Below are positions 17,408 to 28,654 of a DNA stretch of 64,000 nucleotides, piece by piece. Numbering within the stretch: the stretch's first letter is position 1; each line of letters starts with the position of its first letter. The stretch is from Deinococcus rubellus (GTDB taxonomy: Bacteria; Deinococcota; Deinococci; Deinococcales; Deinococcaceae). The position numbers and the translations under genes were made by a program. Location: the NCBI RefSeq assembly GCF_025244745.1, contig NZ_CP104213.1, positions 2,382,001 to 2,446,000 of the forward strand, given 5' to 3'. Under the pieces are notes generated by a model. The model was not told where the DNA came from and searched no databases. It was given only the letters and a program-made list of their open reading frames with translations.

Positions 17408-18457
17408 ATGACCCAGATGAATACTCCGGACCTTTTCGACCCCCTGATGCTCCAGGAAGCCCGGCAGACGCCGCAGGTGCTTGAGCGCCAGCAGCGCGAG
17501 AACGCTGAAGCTGTGACCCGCCTGGCCACCGCCCTGCGCGAGCGCCGCCCGCCCTACGCGGTGACGGTGGCGCGCGGCAGCAGCGACCACGCCTGCACCG
17601 TGCTGAAATACGCCCTGGAAACACAACTGGCCCTGCCCGTCGCCTCGCTGGGGCCGAGCGTGCATACCCTTTACGGAGCGCGCCTCGACTTGCGTGGGGC
17701 GCTGGTGATTGCCGTATCGCAGTCGGGGGCCAGCCCGGACGTGGTGGAGAACGTTCAGATGGCCCGTGAGGGCGGGGCCATCACCGTGGCGCTGGTGAAC
17801 GTAGAGGACAGCGATCTGGCCCGCGCTGCCGAATTCACCTTGCCGCTGCGCTGCGGCGAGGAGCGGGCGGTGGCCGCCACCAAGAGTTACCTCGCCAGCT
17901 TGACGGCCTTTCTGCCGGTGATCGCGGCACTGACTGACGATCAGGCATTGCAAGACGCATTGACCGGGCTGCCCGACAAGCTGACGCAGACCCTGGAACT
18001 GGAAAGCAGCGCCTCCGATCTGGCCGAGCGCTACCGCTTTGCCGAGAACCTGCTGGTGCTGGCACGCGGCCTGCACTTCGGGGTGGCGCAGGAAGCGGCC
18101 CTGAAGCTCAAGGAGACCTGCGGCATTCACGCCGAGGCCTACAGCGCCGCCGAGTTCAGTCACGGCCCCAAGCGCCTGCTGGCCGAGGGACTGCCCCTAC
18201 TGGGCTTCGCGTCCGCCGACGCGGCCCGGAGCGCCACTGAGCAGGCATACCGCGATCTGGTCATCAGCGGAGCCGACCTGCGAACCATCGGCCCGGCTCC
18301 CGCCAGCAGCCTCATCACTCCCCAGACCGGCCACGCCCTCACCGATCCGGTGGCCAGCGCTCTGGCCTTTTACCTGTTCGCTGGGCATCTGGCGCTGCAC
18401 AAAGGCCTCAATCCCGACGCCCCGCCGCTGCTGAGCAAAGTGACGAAGACGCGCTGA
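17408..18457 (+). CDS. SIS-domain glucosamine-6-phosphate deaminase (NagB-II type)
   Basis: The 349-residue protein has two SIS sugar-isomerase domains like the C-terminal half of GlmS but no glutaminase domain: ARGSSDHA and IAVSQSGASPDVVEN in the first, ARGLHFGVAQEAALKLKETCGIHAEAYSAAEFSHGPKRL in the second. Downstream of nagA (55 bp) the likely role is converting glucosamine-6-P to fructose-6-P plus ammonia (NagB-II). Fructoselysine-6-P or AgaS-like activity is a less likely alternative. Confidence 0.85.
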   Translation: MTQMNTPDLFDPLMLQEARQTPQVLERQQRENAEAVTRLATALRERRPPYAVTVARGSSDHACTVLKYALETQLALPVASLGPSVHTLYGARLDLRGALVIAVSQSGASPDVVENVQMAREGGAITVALVNVEDSDLARAAEFTLPLRCGEERAVAATKSYLASLTAFLPVIAALTDDQALQDALTGLPDKLTQTLELESSASDLAERYRFAENLLVLARGLHFGVAQEAALKLKETCGIHAEAYSAAEFSHGPKRLLAEGLPLLGFASADAARSATEQAYRDLVISGADLRTIGPAPASSLITPQTGHALTDPVASALAFYLFAGHLALHKGLNPDAPPLLSKVTKTR

Positions 18458-18514
18458 ACGAGGATCGAATACAGCCGTTCAGGAGATGGTACGCCGCGCA
18501 CAGGAAGTGAGGAA

Positions 18515-18560
18515 TTTAAAAATAACAAAAGCGCCGACTGGGTTTTAGGCCGTCGGCGCT
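18515..18560 (-). terminator. Terminator of the tRNA-Ala transcript
   Basis: A perfect 9-bp stem (18530-18538/18552-18560, AGCGCCGAC/GTCGGCGCT). On the minus strand it is followed by TTTTGTTATTTTT, so it ends tRNA transcription. It can also stop nagA-operon transcripts coming the other way. Confidence 0.8.
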
Positions 18561-18607
18561 TGTTATGAGGAAGCCCTGATATGGACTTACTCTTGGTTGC
18601 TTTTTGA

Positions 18608-18683
<76 letters not shown>

Positions 18684-18714
18684 ATCTTCACCCAGTCCAG
18701 CTCAGGCGAAAGAG

Positions 18715-18743
18715 AGCCTAGCACGGCCCCCTCAGGGGCGCAA
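18715..18743 (-). promoter_or_regulatory. tRNA-Ala promoter
   Basis: On the minus strand: TTGCGC (18743-18738), 17-bp spacer, TAGGCT (18720-18715). Transcription would start about 25 nt before the mature tRNA 5' end. Confidence 0.75.
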
Positions 18744-18778
18744 GAGGCGTCACGCTTGAGCGCCCTGCCAGGGTGTAA

Positions 18779-20251
<1,473 letters not shown>

Positions 20252-20413
20252 TACAGATTCCGATGAGATCGCGTCCAGCACACAGACGCTGAACACGATC
20301 TAACCCGACCAACGGGAGATAGGACAAGGTACTGGTTCTGCGTTGTGGACGTGCATCCCGCGCTTTTTGCGGGGTGTACTGAAATTAAGCGCAATCAGTA
20401 CAAGACTGTGAGG

Positions 20414-20452
20414 CGCAGGGGCTGAGACCTTGCGGTTTCCTCAGCCCCTGCG
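20414..20452. terminator. Strong hairpin between convergent genes
   Basis: A 13-bp perfect stem (20414-20426/20440-20452) with a 13-nt loop sits between guaB and the LysM gene, which converge. Neither side has a clear T tract, so its role as a bidirectional terminator rests on position and stability. The remaining guaB-side intergenic DNA (20252-20413) shows one weaker hairpin (CCCGC/GCGGG around 20360) and nothing else. Confidence 0.5.
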
Positions 20453-20463
20453 ACATTCAGAGG

Positions 20464-21360
20464 TTACAGAAACGTCTTGACCTGCGCCTCGTAAGCTGCC
20501 GGGTACACCGGAAACATCTGGCGGCCCTGGGTATTCCAGAGGGCGTCGAAGTCGCGGTAGCTGAGATATGACACCGGCCCCACCATGCTGTCACTCACCC
20601 ACATGACGCCTGCCTGGTCATCGTAGCCGCGCACCACCCGGAAGTGGTTGATGTGACCGGGGCGGTCAAACCACTGCAAGACGATCACCGGAATGCCCAG
20701 CGCCAGCAGCTTTTTGACCTGCACGAGCTGGCCGCCGCGAATGGTGCGGGTGCGGAGGCCGAACTTGGCGAGTTCCAGGGCAATGGCACTCACCTGCATG
20801 TAGCCGTCGCCCTGGCGGGTGGTCTGCTGAATGACGTTCTGACCAAGGCTCACCTTGTAAAAGCCCAGCACCGCCGAGAGCGCGCTGGGACCGCAGTTAT
20901 TAAAGGTCTGGAAATCGAAGGCCAGCCCCCGCAGGTAGGTTCGCAGCGGCAGGGCGTCGCCGAACGAGGCCACGTTGATGACCGGCGACCAGCCCACGAA
21001 GCTCGCCACCGTCGCGGCAGGCTCGGTCTTCCAGGCAAGTGGGCCGCCGACCGGGCCAGAGCGCGACACCGTGGGTACGCCGGGCGCAGCGGCGCGGGCT
21101 GCCCCCGTTGCCAGTTTCGTGGCCAGTTTGGGCTGGCCCACCAGCGTGGCCCGGCCCGCTGCCGGAAGCTGCAACTGCTGGCCCACTCTCAGGGTCGGGC
21201 TGCTCAGGCCGTTGAGCTTGAGCAGCACTTGAGAGTCCACGCCAGCGCTGCGGGCGATCTGATAGAGGGTGTCGCCGGGCTGGACCGTGTAGGCCGCTGA
21301 GACCGAACTGGCCAGCAGTGCCCAGGCGCAGCCCACGCCCAGCAAAAAAGTAAGCTTCAT
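20464..21360 (-). CDS. Secreted LysM plus C39-like papain-fold peptidase
   Basis: A 298-residue exported protein. Residues 1-22 are a signal peptide (hydrophobic core LLGVGCAWALLASSV). A LysM peptidoglycan-binding repeat follows (YTVQPGDTLYQIARSAGV to LRVGQQLQLP, 24-67). After a low-complexity Ala-rich linker comes a C39-type cysteine peptidase domain: Cys in FNNCGPSALSAVLG (near 153), His in HINHFRVVRGYD, then the DSM segment. Probable role is cell-wall-associated proteolysis or wall turnover; the substrate is unknown. Confidence 0.8.
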   Translation of the reverse strand: MKLTFLLGVGCAWALLASSVSAAYTVQPGDTLYQIARSAGVDSQVLLKLNGLSSPTLRVGQQLQLPAAGRATLVGQPKLATKLATGAARAAAPGVPTVSRSGPVGGPLAWKTEPAATVASFVGWSPVINVASFGDALPLRTYLRGLAFDFQTFNNCGPSALSAVLGFYKVSLGQNVIQQTTRQGDGYMQVSAIALELAKFGLRTRTIRGGQLVQVKKLLALGIPVIVLQWFDRPGHINHFRVVRGYDDQAGVMWVSDSMVGPVSYLSYRDFDALWNTQGRQMFPVYPAAYEAQVKTFL

Positions 21361-21505
21361 CTCCTTCAGATCATAAAGGTGACGGGTGCCTTGCGGATGA
21401 GTGAATCAGGAAACGAACCCGCGCCCAGACGCCCTTGGGAAGTTTCTCACAGTGAGACGACGTGACCTAAGACTCCGACATGTTCATCTCTTCTCATCTG
21501 ACAAA

Positions 21506-21535
21506 TTGTCATTAAGACTGAAAAAGGCGTATACT
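21506..21535 (+). promoter_or_regulatory. Promoter fixing the trhA start
   Basis: TTGTCA (21506-21511), 18-bp spacer, TATACT (21530-21535). Transcription should start near 21542, the A of an in-frame ATG, making a leaderless mRNA and excluding the upstream ATG 21536, which would lie outside the transcript. Confidence 0.75.
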
Positions 21536-21541
21536 ATGGTC

Positions 21542-22198
21542 ATGAAGACGATGTTGAAGGCCGTCTACCATTCACTGCGTGAGCCGTGGAACAGCCTCAC
21601 CCACTGGGCGGGCGCGGTGTTTGCGGTGGTCGCGCTGGCAGGTATGTTGTGGTACGCACTGGCCCAGCACCTGAGCGTCTGGCCGTTCGTGGTCTTCGGC
21701 CTGAGCATGCTGTTTCTATACACCGCCTCGGCGTCCTACCACTCGTTCCGGGTGGGCGAGCGCGCCCTGCTGCGGCTGCGCAAGCTCGACCACAGCGCCA
21801 TTTTTCTGCTGATCGCGGGCAGCTATACCCCGGTGGCGTACTTCGGCCTCAGCGGCGTGTGGCAGAGCGTGGTGCTGTGGGTCATCTGGGGCGTGGCGCT
21901 CTCGGGCATTCTGCTCAAGCTGCTCACCATGCGCCTGCCCCGCTGGGTCAGCACACTGCTCTACGTCATCATGGGCTGGACCGCCGTGGCGTTCCTGCCG
22001 CAACTCTCGCACCGTCTCAGCGGCGCGGCCCTCTTCTGGTTGACGGTGGGCGGGGTCATGTACAGCATCGGAGCGGTGGTCTACGGCACCAAGCGGTGGA
22101 ACCCGCGCCCCGGCATCTTCGGCTTCCACGAAATCTGGCATCTGTTCGTGCTGGGCGGCACCGGGGCACACGTGGCGATGATGTTCGCGCTGCGCTGA
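21542..22198 (+). CDS. trhA: Hemolysin III family membrane protein
   Basis: The 218-residue integral membrane protein belongs to the PAQR/hemolysin III family, linked in bacteria to membrane fluidity homeostasis. Seven hydrophobic segments are visible. Conserved features are [14 protein letters not shown] at the N terminus, SASYHSF with its metal-ligand His near residue 68, and [14 protein letters not shown] with the C-terminal His pair. The start is set by the promoter just upstream, not by the longer ORF. Confidence 0.88.
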   Translation: MKTMLKAVYHSLREPWNSLTHWAGAVFAVVALAGMLWYALAQHLSVWPFVVFGLSMLFLYTASASYHSFRVGERALLRLRKLDHSAIFLLIAGSYTPVAYFGLSGVWQSVVLWVIWGVALSGILLKLLTMRLPRWVSTLLYVIMGWTAVAFLPQLSHRLSGAALFWLTVGGVMYSIGAVVYGTKRWNPRPGIFGFHEIWHLFVLGGTGAHVAMMFALR

Positions 22199-22211
22199 AA
22201 CCGGAAAACGG

Positions 22212-22243
22212 GAGGGGCGGGCCACCCCATAGGCCCGCCCCTC
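22212..22243. terminator. Bidirectional hairpin between trhA and the M50 protease gene
   Basis: A perfect 12-bp GC-rich stem (22212-22223/22232-22243) with an 8-nt loop between two convergent genes; no T tract on either side. Confidence 0.5.
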
Positions 22244-22263
22244 ACAGAGTTGGGTGCCCGGCG

Positions 22264-22878
22264 CTAGACCCCTGCCAGCCCGAACAGCCAGCCCTGCACT
22301 GTGCCGATGACGCTACTCAGCGGCCCACGGGCCAGCAAGATGAAGCCCATCACGATCAGAAAGGCGTAGGGCAACCGCTCGAACTCCATCAAGCTGCGGC
22401 CCAGGGTATTGGGGAAAATGCCCGCCAGGATGCGCGAGCCGTCGAGCAGCGGAATGGGAATCAGATTGAAGACCGCCAGCACGACGTTGATGCTGGCGAC
22501 GATGCCCAGAATGGTATCGCCAAGATTGGTCTCGGGCAGCACCCGCAGCAGCAGGATGCACAGCAGCGCGATCAGAATGTTACTGATCGGCCCTGCCGCC
22601 GCCACCGCCACCATGCCCCAGCGGCCCAGATTGTTAAAGTTCACCGGTACCGGGCGGGCGAAGCCGAAACCCGCCACCAGCAGCAGAATGGCCCCGAACG
22701 GATCGAGGTGGGCCAGCGGATTGAGCGTGACCCGCCCAAACTGCCGGGGGGTGGGGTCGCCCAGCCGGTCGGCGGTGTAGGCGTGGGCAAACTCGTGAAC
22801 GGTCAGCGACAGGATCAGCGCCAGTGCGATGATAACAAAGGCGGTGGGATTGGACGACAGCAGCGAGAGAAGACCCAT
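22264..22878 (-). CDS. Site-2 protease family (M50B) intramembrane metalloprotease
   Basis: The 204-residue membrane protein has the zinc motif HEFAHAY in TM segment 2 (near residue 28) and the third ligand in [14 protein letters not shown] near residue 143, an LDG form of the S2P motif. Length and lack of PDZ put it in the small YwhC-like group. Substrates are unknown. TAGAAT ends 6 nt before the ATG. Confidence 0.87.
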   Translation of the reverse strand: MGLLSLLSSNPTAFVIIALALILSLTVHEFAHAYTADRLGDPTPRQFGRVTLNPLAHLDPFGAILLLVAGFGFARPVPVNFNNLGRWGMVAVAAAGPISNILIALLCILLLRVLPETNLGDTILGIVASINVVLAVFNLIPIPLLDGSRILAGIFPNTLGRSLMEFERLPYAFLIVMGFILLARGPLSSVIGTVQGWLFGLAGV

Positions 22879-22920
22879 TGGAGCATTCTAACGGGGCGTC
22901 TCATGATAAATTGCCCCGCT

Positions 22921-24321
22921 TCACGGCGCTGAGAAGCCCAGGTACGTTCGCAGCGCCGCCGCCTCCTCCTCGCGGCTGGCGACCTTCCCCGCCCGGCGCA
23001 ACCCGGCCAGATGCGCGAGCGCCTCGCCCACCCCCGGCCCCGGCGACACACCCAGCTTCAGCACGTCCTTGCCCGTCAGCGGGATGTACGCCTGGGGCCG
23101 CAGCACCCCGCGCAGCACGGCCTCGGGGCTGCCGGGCGCAGCGTAACCGTGGCCGAGCGCCCGCACAAGCAGCGCCGCCGGACGTGGCCCCAGGTTCAGT
23201 CGCAGCTCCCAGTTCGGCACATCCACCGCGCCGGAGAGCAGGCCCGCCGCGTAGACAGCGTCAACGGGACGCTCGGGCAGGGCGTCCAGCGCGTCCAGTA
23301 CCGGTAGCGAGGCAGATGGCAGCAGCGACCCCGCGCCCCAGCGCTCCAGCACCCGCGCCGCCTGACCGGGCTGGGGTTCGGCCAGCAGCAATCTCAGCTC
23401 GGCGTCGAGCCGGGGCGTCCGGGCGGCCACCGCCAGCGCCTGCGGCACCTGGGCCAGCAGTTCCGGCGAGGCCGTAAGTCCCAGCCGCGCCGCCAGCCGT
23501 GCGCCGCGCACTATCCGCGAGGCGTCGTCGGTGAACGAGCGAGCGCTGAGTGGGCGCATCTCTCGCCAGGCCAGTTCGGTCAGGCCGCCGTGCGGGTCGT
23601 GCAGCTCCGGCCCATCCGCTCCCAGCACCAGTGCCAGGGCATTCAGCGAGAAGTCGCGCCGCCGCAGATCCTGCGCCAGGGTACCGGGGTGCGGCAGCGG
23701 CGACTCGCCGGGGGCCGGGTAGCGTTCCATTCTGGCGCTCACCAGATCAGCGTTGCGCTCACCCGGCAAGCTGAGGGTGGCATTGCGGTAGGCCGGATGA
23801 AAGACGAACGGCAGCCCCGACGCCTGCGCCAGCGCCTCCGCGTCCGCTCCCACCACCACGATGTCGAGATCGAGTGGCATGAGGCCCAACAAAGCGTCCC
23901 GCACCGCCCCGCCGACCAGGGCCAGGGTGCCCACGCTCAGTCGGGCGCTCAACTTCGACAGCAGTTCCTGGTCCGCTTCGCCCAGGGCCGCCCAGACCCG
24001 TTCGGCCAGTTCCGGCGCGGCGGGCGGCGCGAGGTCAGCAGGCGTCAGCAGGGCGGCGAAAGTTCCGGCGTGCGTCACCGCCAGGGCGGGCGCGGTTCGC
24101 AGAGCGGCGCGGGCGTCTTCCAGACTGATCACGCTCTCCAGCAGCGGCACCCACTCAGGTGTTCCGCCAGTCGTGGCCGCGCCCACGACCTCTCCCCCGT
24201 CCAGCACCGCCAGCGCCTCCAGATTCCAGGCGTCGAGAACCTGCCCAGCCTGCCCCAGCGTCTCGGGTGTCAGCGTTGGTGGCGGCTGGGCGGGCAGCAG
24301 GTGGGCGAGCGTGTCTGACAC
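22921..24321 (-). CDS. tRNA nucleotidyltransferase (CCA-, CC- or A-adding) with N-terminal CBS-like domain
   Basis: Class II tRNA nucleotidyltransferase: [24 protein letters not shown] (GGxVRD plus the DxD metal pair, about residues 136-158), then the template-like [12 protein letters not shown] and the [16 protein letters not shown] helix. About 125 residues precede the catalytic head and look like a degenerate CBS domain, unusual for a plain CCA enzyme. Deinococcus is known to split the job between CC- and A-adding enzymes; sequence alone does not let me say which this is. GTG start. Confidence 0.85.
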   Translation of the reverse strand: MSDTLAHLLPAQPPPTLTPETLGQAGQVLDAWNLEALAVLDGGEVVGAATTGGTPEWVPLLESVISLEDARAALRTAPALAVTHAGTFAALLTPADLAPPAAPELAERVWAALGEADQELLSKLSARLSVGTLALVGGAVRDALLGLMPLDLDIVVVGADAEALAQASGLPFVFHPAYRNATLSLPGERNADLVSARMERYPAPGESPLPHPGTLAQDLRRRDFSLNALALVLGADGPELHDPHGGLTELAWREMRPLSARSFTDDASRIVRGARLAARLGLTASPELLAQVPQALAVAARTPRLDAELRLLLAEPQPGQAARVLERWGAGSLLPSASLPVLDALDALPERPVDAVYAAGLLSGAVDVPNWELRLNLGPRPAALLVRALGHGYAAPGSPEAVLRGVLRPQAYIPLTGKDVLKLGVSPGPGVGEALAHLAGLRRAGKVASREEEAAALRTYLGFSAP

Positions 24322-24374
24322 CTGCCCAGGCTTTCACACCTGGGCATCGGGGGCAAACCCGGTACCTTATATGC

Positions 24375-25799
24375 TCAGTTGAACTGCGTCCTGGGCAACG
24401 TGGAGAATGAGCTCTGGTCCAGCACCACATTCACGGTGCGGGTCTGGCCGCCGTTTTCCACTTCCAGCTTCACGGTGTCGCCCGCTTTTTTGCTGATATA
24501 GGTGCCTTGCAGGTCTTCGGAGTTGGAGACCGGCATGCCGTCGGCGCTCACGATCACGTCGCCGCCCAGGGCGATCTGGCCGCCCTGAAACTGACGTGGC
24601 GTCCCGGCCTTGAGGCCCGCCTTGGCCGCCGGGCTGCCGGGCGTCACCACGCCGATAATCAGGCCGCTGGCGGGCAGCTTGAACTGCGCCCTGGCCTGAT
24701 CGGTGAGCTGCCCGATGTCCACCGGCACGCCCACGACCCCGCCCCTGCCGTCACTTTGCTGCGCCAGCAACCCCGACTGAATGCCGATGGTGGGGGCCAG
24801 CACGATGCCGCCCTTGGCCGCCCGCAGCCGGGGCAGCAGGTTCTTGGCCGTGTTGATGGGGATGGCGAAGCCCACGCCCGCGCTCTGGCCCACGCCGCTC
24901 TGCGCCCCCGCCGGGCTGATGATCTGGGTGTTGATGCCGATGATCCGCCCGGTGCTGTCGAGCAGTGGCCCGCCGCTGTTGCCGGGATTGATGGCCGCGT
25001 CGGTCTGAATGGCCTTCTGGGTGATGCCTTCCGGGTTGCCGCCCGCGCCGCCGAGGGCCGCCAGGCTGAAACCAATCGGAATCTGCCGCGAGGCGCTGGA
25101 GATGATGCCCTCCGAGACGCTGAAGTCAAAGCCGAACGGCGCGCCCATCGCCACCGTCTTCTGGCCGACTTCCAGCGCGTCGCTATCGCCCAGCGGAATC
25201 GGCTTGATCAGCGCCTTGTCGATGTTCTTGGGCCGGATCAGCGCCAGATCGTACTGCGGCGCGAGGCCGATGATCTCGGCGTCCACCGGGTCTTTCTGAC
25301 TCTGCACCCGCACCTTGATGCTGGCCCGGAAAGTCTGGCCGTCCTCGGTGACGACATGAAAGTTGGTCAGGATGTCGCCGCTCTCGTCCACGAAAAATCC
25401 CGAGCCGACGCCGCCCTGAATCTGGTTGCCGCCTCCCTGCCGCTGGCTGAACGGGTCAGGGCTGGCGGGCGACTCGGTGCTGACGTACACCAGTCCCGGC
25501 TCGTACTGCTTGACGATGGAGATGGTATTGGCCTCGTTTTGCAGCTTGGCCCCCACCTCGCTGATCGGCGCGGTGGCGTCGCCGGGCGCGGCAGCGCTGG
25601 CCTGGGTGGGAGGGGCGGCCTGGGTGGTCTGGGTCTGCGCGTTTTGGGCCGCCTCAGTTTTGATCAGGGTGGATGAGGCGCTGCTGGCGGGCTGGACCAC
25701 GCCCGGCAGCGCGCCGTGAACGACGGTGGCTCCCAGACCCAGGCCCACAGCGGCGGCGATCACGGCGGTGATGACAACGGTATTGGTGGACTTGGCCAT
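24375..25799 (-). CDS. HtrA/DegP-like trypsin-family serine protease with PDZ domain
   Basis: A 474-residue envelope protease. It has an N-terminal hydrophobic anchor ([20 protein letters not shown]), an Ala/Gln/Thr-rich linker, then the trypsin fold with triad His in [13 protein letters not shown], Asp in [11 protein letters not shown], and Ser in [12 protein letters not shown]. One C-terminal PDZ domain begins near [22 protein letters not shown] start at ATG 25799 (MAKSTN) because the 33 extra upstream residues are not membrane-like and a TAGGGT -10 ends 5 nt before it. It should degrade misfolded envelope proteins. Confidence 0.9.
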   Translation of the reverse strand: MAKSTNTVVITAVIAAAVGLGLGATVVHGALPGVVQPASSASSTLIKTEAAQNAQTQTTQAAPPTQASAAAPGDATAPISEVGAKLQNEANTISIVKQYEPGLVYVSTESPASPDPFSQRQGGGNQIQGGVGSGFFVDESGDILTNFHVVTEDGQTFRASIKVRVQSQKDPVDAEIIGLAPQYDLALIRPKNIDKALIKPIPLGDSDALEVGQKTVAMGAPFGFDFSVSEGIISSASRQIPIGFSLAALGGAGGNPEGITQKAIQTDAAINPGNSGGPLLDSTGRIIGINTQIISPAGAQSGVGQSAGVGFAIPINTAKNLLPRLRAAKGGIVLAPTIGIQSGLLAQQSDGRGGVVGVPVDIGQLTDQARAQFKLPASGLIIGVVTPGSPAAKAGLKAGTPRQFQGGQIALGGDVIVSADGMPVSNSEDLQGTYISKKAGDTVKLEVENGGQTRTVNVVLDQSSFSTLPRTQFN

Positions 25800-25896
25800 A
25801 ATTGACCCTATTAAAGCGCCGCAAACGTGAAGACGATGCCCAGAAGAATGAAGAACACCCACTTTCCCGCCGCGCCGATCTGCTACCTTACTTCTC

Positions 25897-27018
25897 ATGA
25901 TCGTCTATGTCATCAATCCCGGCTCGACCAGCACCAAGCTGGCCCTGGCCGAGATTGAGCGCGGCGATAACCCGGGCCTGCCCTCTCAACTGCGCCTCAA
26001 GCTGCAAAAAACTGAGGTCGAGCACTCGGCGCTGCTGACTGGGCCGCTCGAACTCGGCGGCCTGGAAGCCGATCTGAGCGCTGCCGCCGCTGACTGGCCC
26101 GCCCCCGACGCGGTGGTGGCCCACTGCGGCCTGATCGGCACGCTGAACGCCGGGGCCTACCGGGTCACCCCCGAACTGGCCGAGTGGCTGCTGACCCACC
26201 CGAACGGCGAGCACACCAGTAATGTGGGCGCGGCGCTGGCCCTCTCGCTGGCAGAGTCGCGCAGCGTGCCCGCCTACATCGTCGATCCGCCGGACGTGGA
26301 CGAACTGCTGCCCGAGGCCCGCGTCTCGGGGCTGGCCGGGACCGAGCGCCTCAGCCGCCTGCACACCCTCAATGCCCGGCTGGTGGCCCGCCGCGCCTCT
26401 CACGAGCAGGGGGTACGTTTTCAGGACGCCCGCGTGGTGGTCGCTCACCTGGGCGGCAGTGTCAGCGTCAGCGCCTTCGAGAACGGGCGGATCATCGACA
26501 CGACGGGCGCGCGGCTCGACGAGGGGCCGTTCACCCCCAGCCGCGCCGGAACCCTGCCGATGCATGTGCTGATCGAGCTGGCCTACAGCCGCCCCCGCGC
26601 CGAACTGGAACGGCTGCTATTGCGCGAATCGGGCTTCGTCAGCCTGACTGGCACTGCCGACCTGCGCGAACTGGAGCGGCGCGAGAAGACCGAGGGACGG
26701 GTCAAGCTGGCCGCCGACGCCTTCGCCCACCAGGTCGCCAAGAACATCGGGGCCTACGCTGCGGCGCTGAGTGCCCGCCCGCACGCTATCGCCGTGACCG
26801 GCGGCATTGCCCGCTGGGGCAGCGTCGTGGACCGCATCGAGCGCCGGGTCGGCTGGATCGCGCCGCTGACGGTACTGCCCGGCGAACTCGAACTCGAAGC
26901 GCTGGCTGAGGGCGCAGGCCGGGTGCTGCTGGGCCTGGAGGCAGTCCGCGAGTGGAGCGCGCCGCCCGACTCCGACGCCACTGATTCCGCCGTCAGCACT
27001 GCTGCTGACCCGTCCTGA
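25897..27018 (+). CDS. buk: Butyrate kinase family protein
   Basis: Acetokinase-fold enzyme that phosphorylates butyrate or branched short-chain acids (acyl-P + ADP to acid + ATP and reverse). The 373-residue protein starts [15 protein letters not shown] (phosphate-1 motif), has [23 protein letters not shown] in the middle and the adenosine motif AVTGGIA near the end. Family members usually lie beside a phosphotransbutyrylase gene; none is present. TACCTT ends 7 nt before the ATG. The next ORF starts within its stop codon (TGATG). Confidence 0.88.
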   Translation: MIVYVINPGSTSTKLALAEIERGDNPGLPSQLRLKLQKTEVEHSALLTGPLELGGLEADLSAAAADWPAPDAVVAHCGLIGTLNAGAYRVTPELAEWLLTHPNGEHTSNVGAALALSLAESRSVPAYIVDPPDVDELLPEARVSGLAGTERLSRLHTLNARLVARRASHEQGVRFQDARVVVAHLGGSVSVSAFENGRIIDTTGARLDEGPFTPSRAGTLPMHVLIELAYSRPRAELERLLLRESGFVSLTGTADLRELERREKTEGRVKLAADAFAHQVAKNIGAYAAALSARPHAIAVTGGIARWGSVVDRIERRVGWIAPLTVLPGELELEALAEGAGRVLLGLEAVREWSAPPDSDATDSAVSTAADPS

Positions 27019-27395
27019 TGGCCCGCCGCCCCCACGCCAGCCGCCGCCCGGCGCAGCCCATTCGTGCCACCAGCATGTGGCGGGTCGATCAGGTGTTTCT
27101 GAGTCGCCGGGGCCAGCGGGTGGAGGTGATCGCCAGTCTGGTCAACGATCAGGGGGGCCTGCGAAACCTCATCACCATCGCGCCGACAGACGACCCCGCT
27201 GAGGCGGTGAGGCACGCCGCGCGCTTCGTCGCGGGTAAGGGCAATGTCTACGAGGCCAGAAACGCCCGCGTGAGATGGACACGGGCGCAATCGGCCACCG
27301 CCCAGGACGAACTGATCCGTGACCGGGCGCTGGAGGACGAGTTTCTGGACGCCTTTCTGGAAACGCTGGGTGAGGTGCGCGACCAGATGCGCTGA
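27018..27395 (+). CDS. Conserved-looking hypothetical protein coupled to buk
   Basis: A 125-residue basic N terminus (ARRPHASRRPAQPIR) is followed by a compact acidic/basic domain without membrane segments or known motif. It overlaps the buk stop codon by one base, so it is co-translated. Function unknown; it may simply share the operon. Confidence 0.6.
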   Translation: MARRPHASRRPAQPIRATSMWRVDQVFLSRRGQRVEVIASLVNDQGGLRNLITIAPTDDPAEAVRHAARFVAGKGNVYEARNARVRWTRAQSATAQDELIRDRALEDEFLDAFLETLGEVRDQMR

Positions 27396-27416
27396 GGCCC
27401 GGCGCACCCTTCAGCT

Positions 27417-28601
27417 TCAGTCCGCCGCCACCGCCACGTTCCCCCGCTGTCTCGCGCCGCCCCACCAGGCGCTGATCAGCAGCAGTGAACTGAGGACCGC
27501 ACAGATCCAGGCCAGCGGCTCGAAGCCGAAGCGGCCCAGCAGCAGCCCGCCGAAAAAAGTGCCGAAGCCCGCGCTGAGGTAGGCCAGGGCGTCCACCTTG
27601 CCCTGCGCGCCCCGGTAAGCGGTGAGCGCCTTGCTGCCCGACAGGAAGCCCAGATTCCAGCCCAGCCCCAGCAAGAACATGCTCGGCGCGATCCACAGGC
27701 GACCCGACGGCGCGCTGAGCGCAGCGGCCAGCAGCAGCACCGCCCCGGCCAGATAGCCGAAGCGCACACCCAGGCGGTCAATCAGTGGCCCGGTCAGCCA
27801 GCCGAAGCCGTACATGCCTGCGATGTGCACCGTGACGAGTCCGGCGATGGCGGTGTGGTCCATGCCCATGTGGTGCGCCCTGAGCGGGGTGAGGCTCATC
27901 AACGTGACCATCAGGCCCTGCGAGACGGCCACCGCCAGCGCAGCAGGCCAGACCTGCGGGTGCGTGATGGGCACGCGGGCCACCTCAGCAGCCTGGGCCG
28001 TCACCTCGACCTGAGCCGGAGGCCGCCACAGCGAGGTCAGGCCCGCACCGAGCAGCAGGAACAGCGCTGCCAGCAGCCAGCCCACCACCTCCGCCGAGGT
28101 GTTCAGCCCGCTGGCAAAGTTGGCGAGCGGCCCGCTGAGCGCTGTAGAGAGCGCCGACCCCAGCACCGAGGCGAACATCATCGCGCCCAGCACCAGCCCG
28201 CGCCTTGAGGGAGCGACGCTCTCGGCGGCGGCGTAGCGGGCCTGCTGGAAACCGCCCTGAGACATACCGACCAGCGCCGCACCGAGCAGAAAGACCAGCA
28301 GATGCTGCTGCCACGCGCCCCAGAAGCCGATGAGCGCGCCGACCACACCCAGCAGGTAGGCCAGCACCAGCCCCTGACGGCGGCCTCGCAACATCAGCAT
28401 CCCGAACAACCCCGCCGAGGCCGCCGCGCCCAGCGTGACCAGGGTGCTGGGCAAGCCCGCCAGGGCTTCGTGGCCCAGCGCGCTGATGACCAGCGAGGCC
28501 AGCACGGTGCTGGCGGTGGTGGCCCCGGTGGCCAGCGACTGCGAAAGAAAGAGCGCTGCCAGATTGAAGCGGCCCGGCTGGCTGGGGGAAGAAGCGGACA
28601 T
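27417..28601 (-). CDS. MFS transporter
   Basis: A 394-residue protein with about 12 hydrophobic segments and a short basic loop 2-3 (LMLRGRRQGLVLAYLLG), consistent with a major facilitator permease. The AYRGAQGKVDALAYLSAGFGTFFGG stretch in the C half is typical of the YcaD/UMF1-like efflux groups. The substrate is not predictable. TACAGT ends 6 nt before the ATG. Confidence 0.82.
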   Translation of the reverse strand: MSASSPSQPGRFNLAALFLSQSLATGATTASTVLASLVISALGHEALAGLPSTLVTLGAAASAGLFGMLMLRGRRQGLVLAYLLGVVGALIGFWGAWQQHLLVFLLGAALVGMSQGGFQQARYAAAESVAPSRRGLVLGAMMFASVLGSALSTALSGPLANFASGLNTSAEVVGWLLAALFLLLGAGLTSLWRPPAQVEVTAQAAEVARVPITHPQVWPAALAVAVSQGLMVTLMSLTPLRAHHMGMDHTAIAGLVTVHIAGMYGFGWLTGPLIDRLGVRFGYLAGAVLLLAAALSAPSGRLWIAPSMFLLGLGWNLGFLSGSKALTAYRGAQGKVDALAYLSAGFGTFFGGLLLGRFGFEPLAWICAVLSSLLLISAWWGGARQRGNVAVAAD

Positions 28602-28654
28602 GGGTGAACTGTAGCAAGTCGGGGCGGGCTATAAGGTCAGGCCGATCCGAGCTG

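Noticed and set aside
21530..21535. TATACT upstream of trhA as another TATACC box
   Set aside because: It is a single copy in -10 position with a proper -35 (TTGTCA) 18 bp upstream, with no 11-bp tandem partner.
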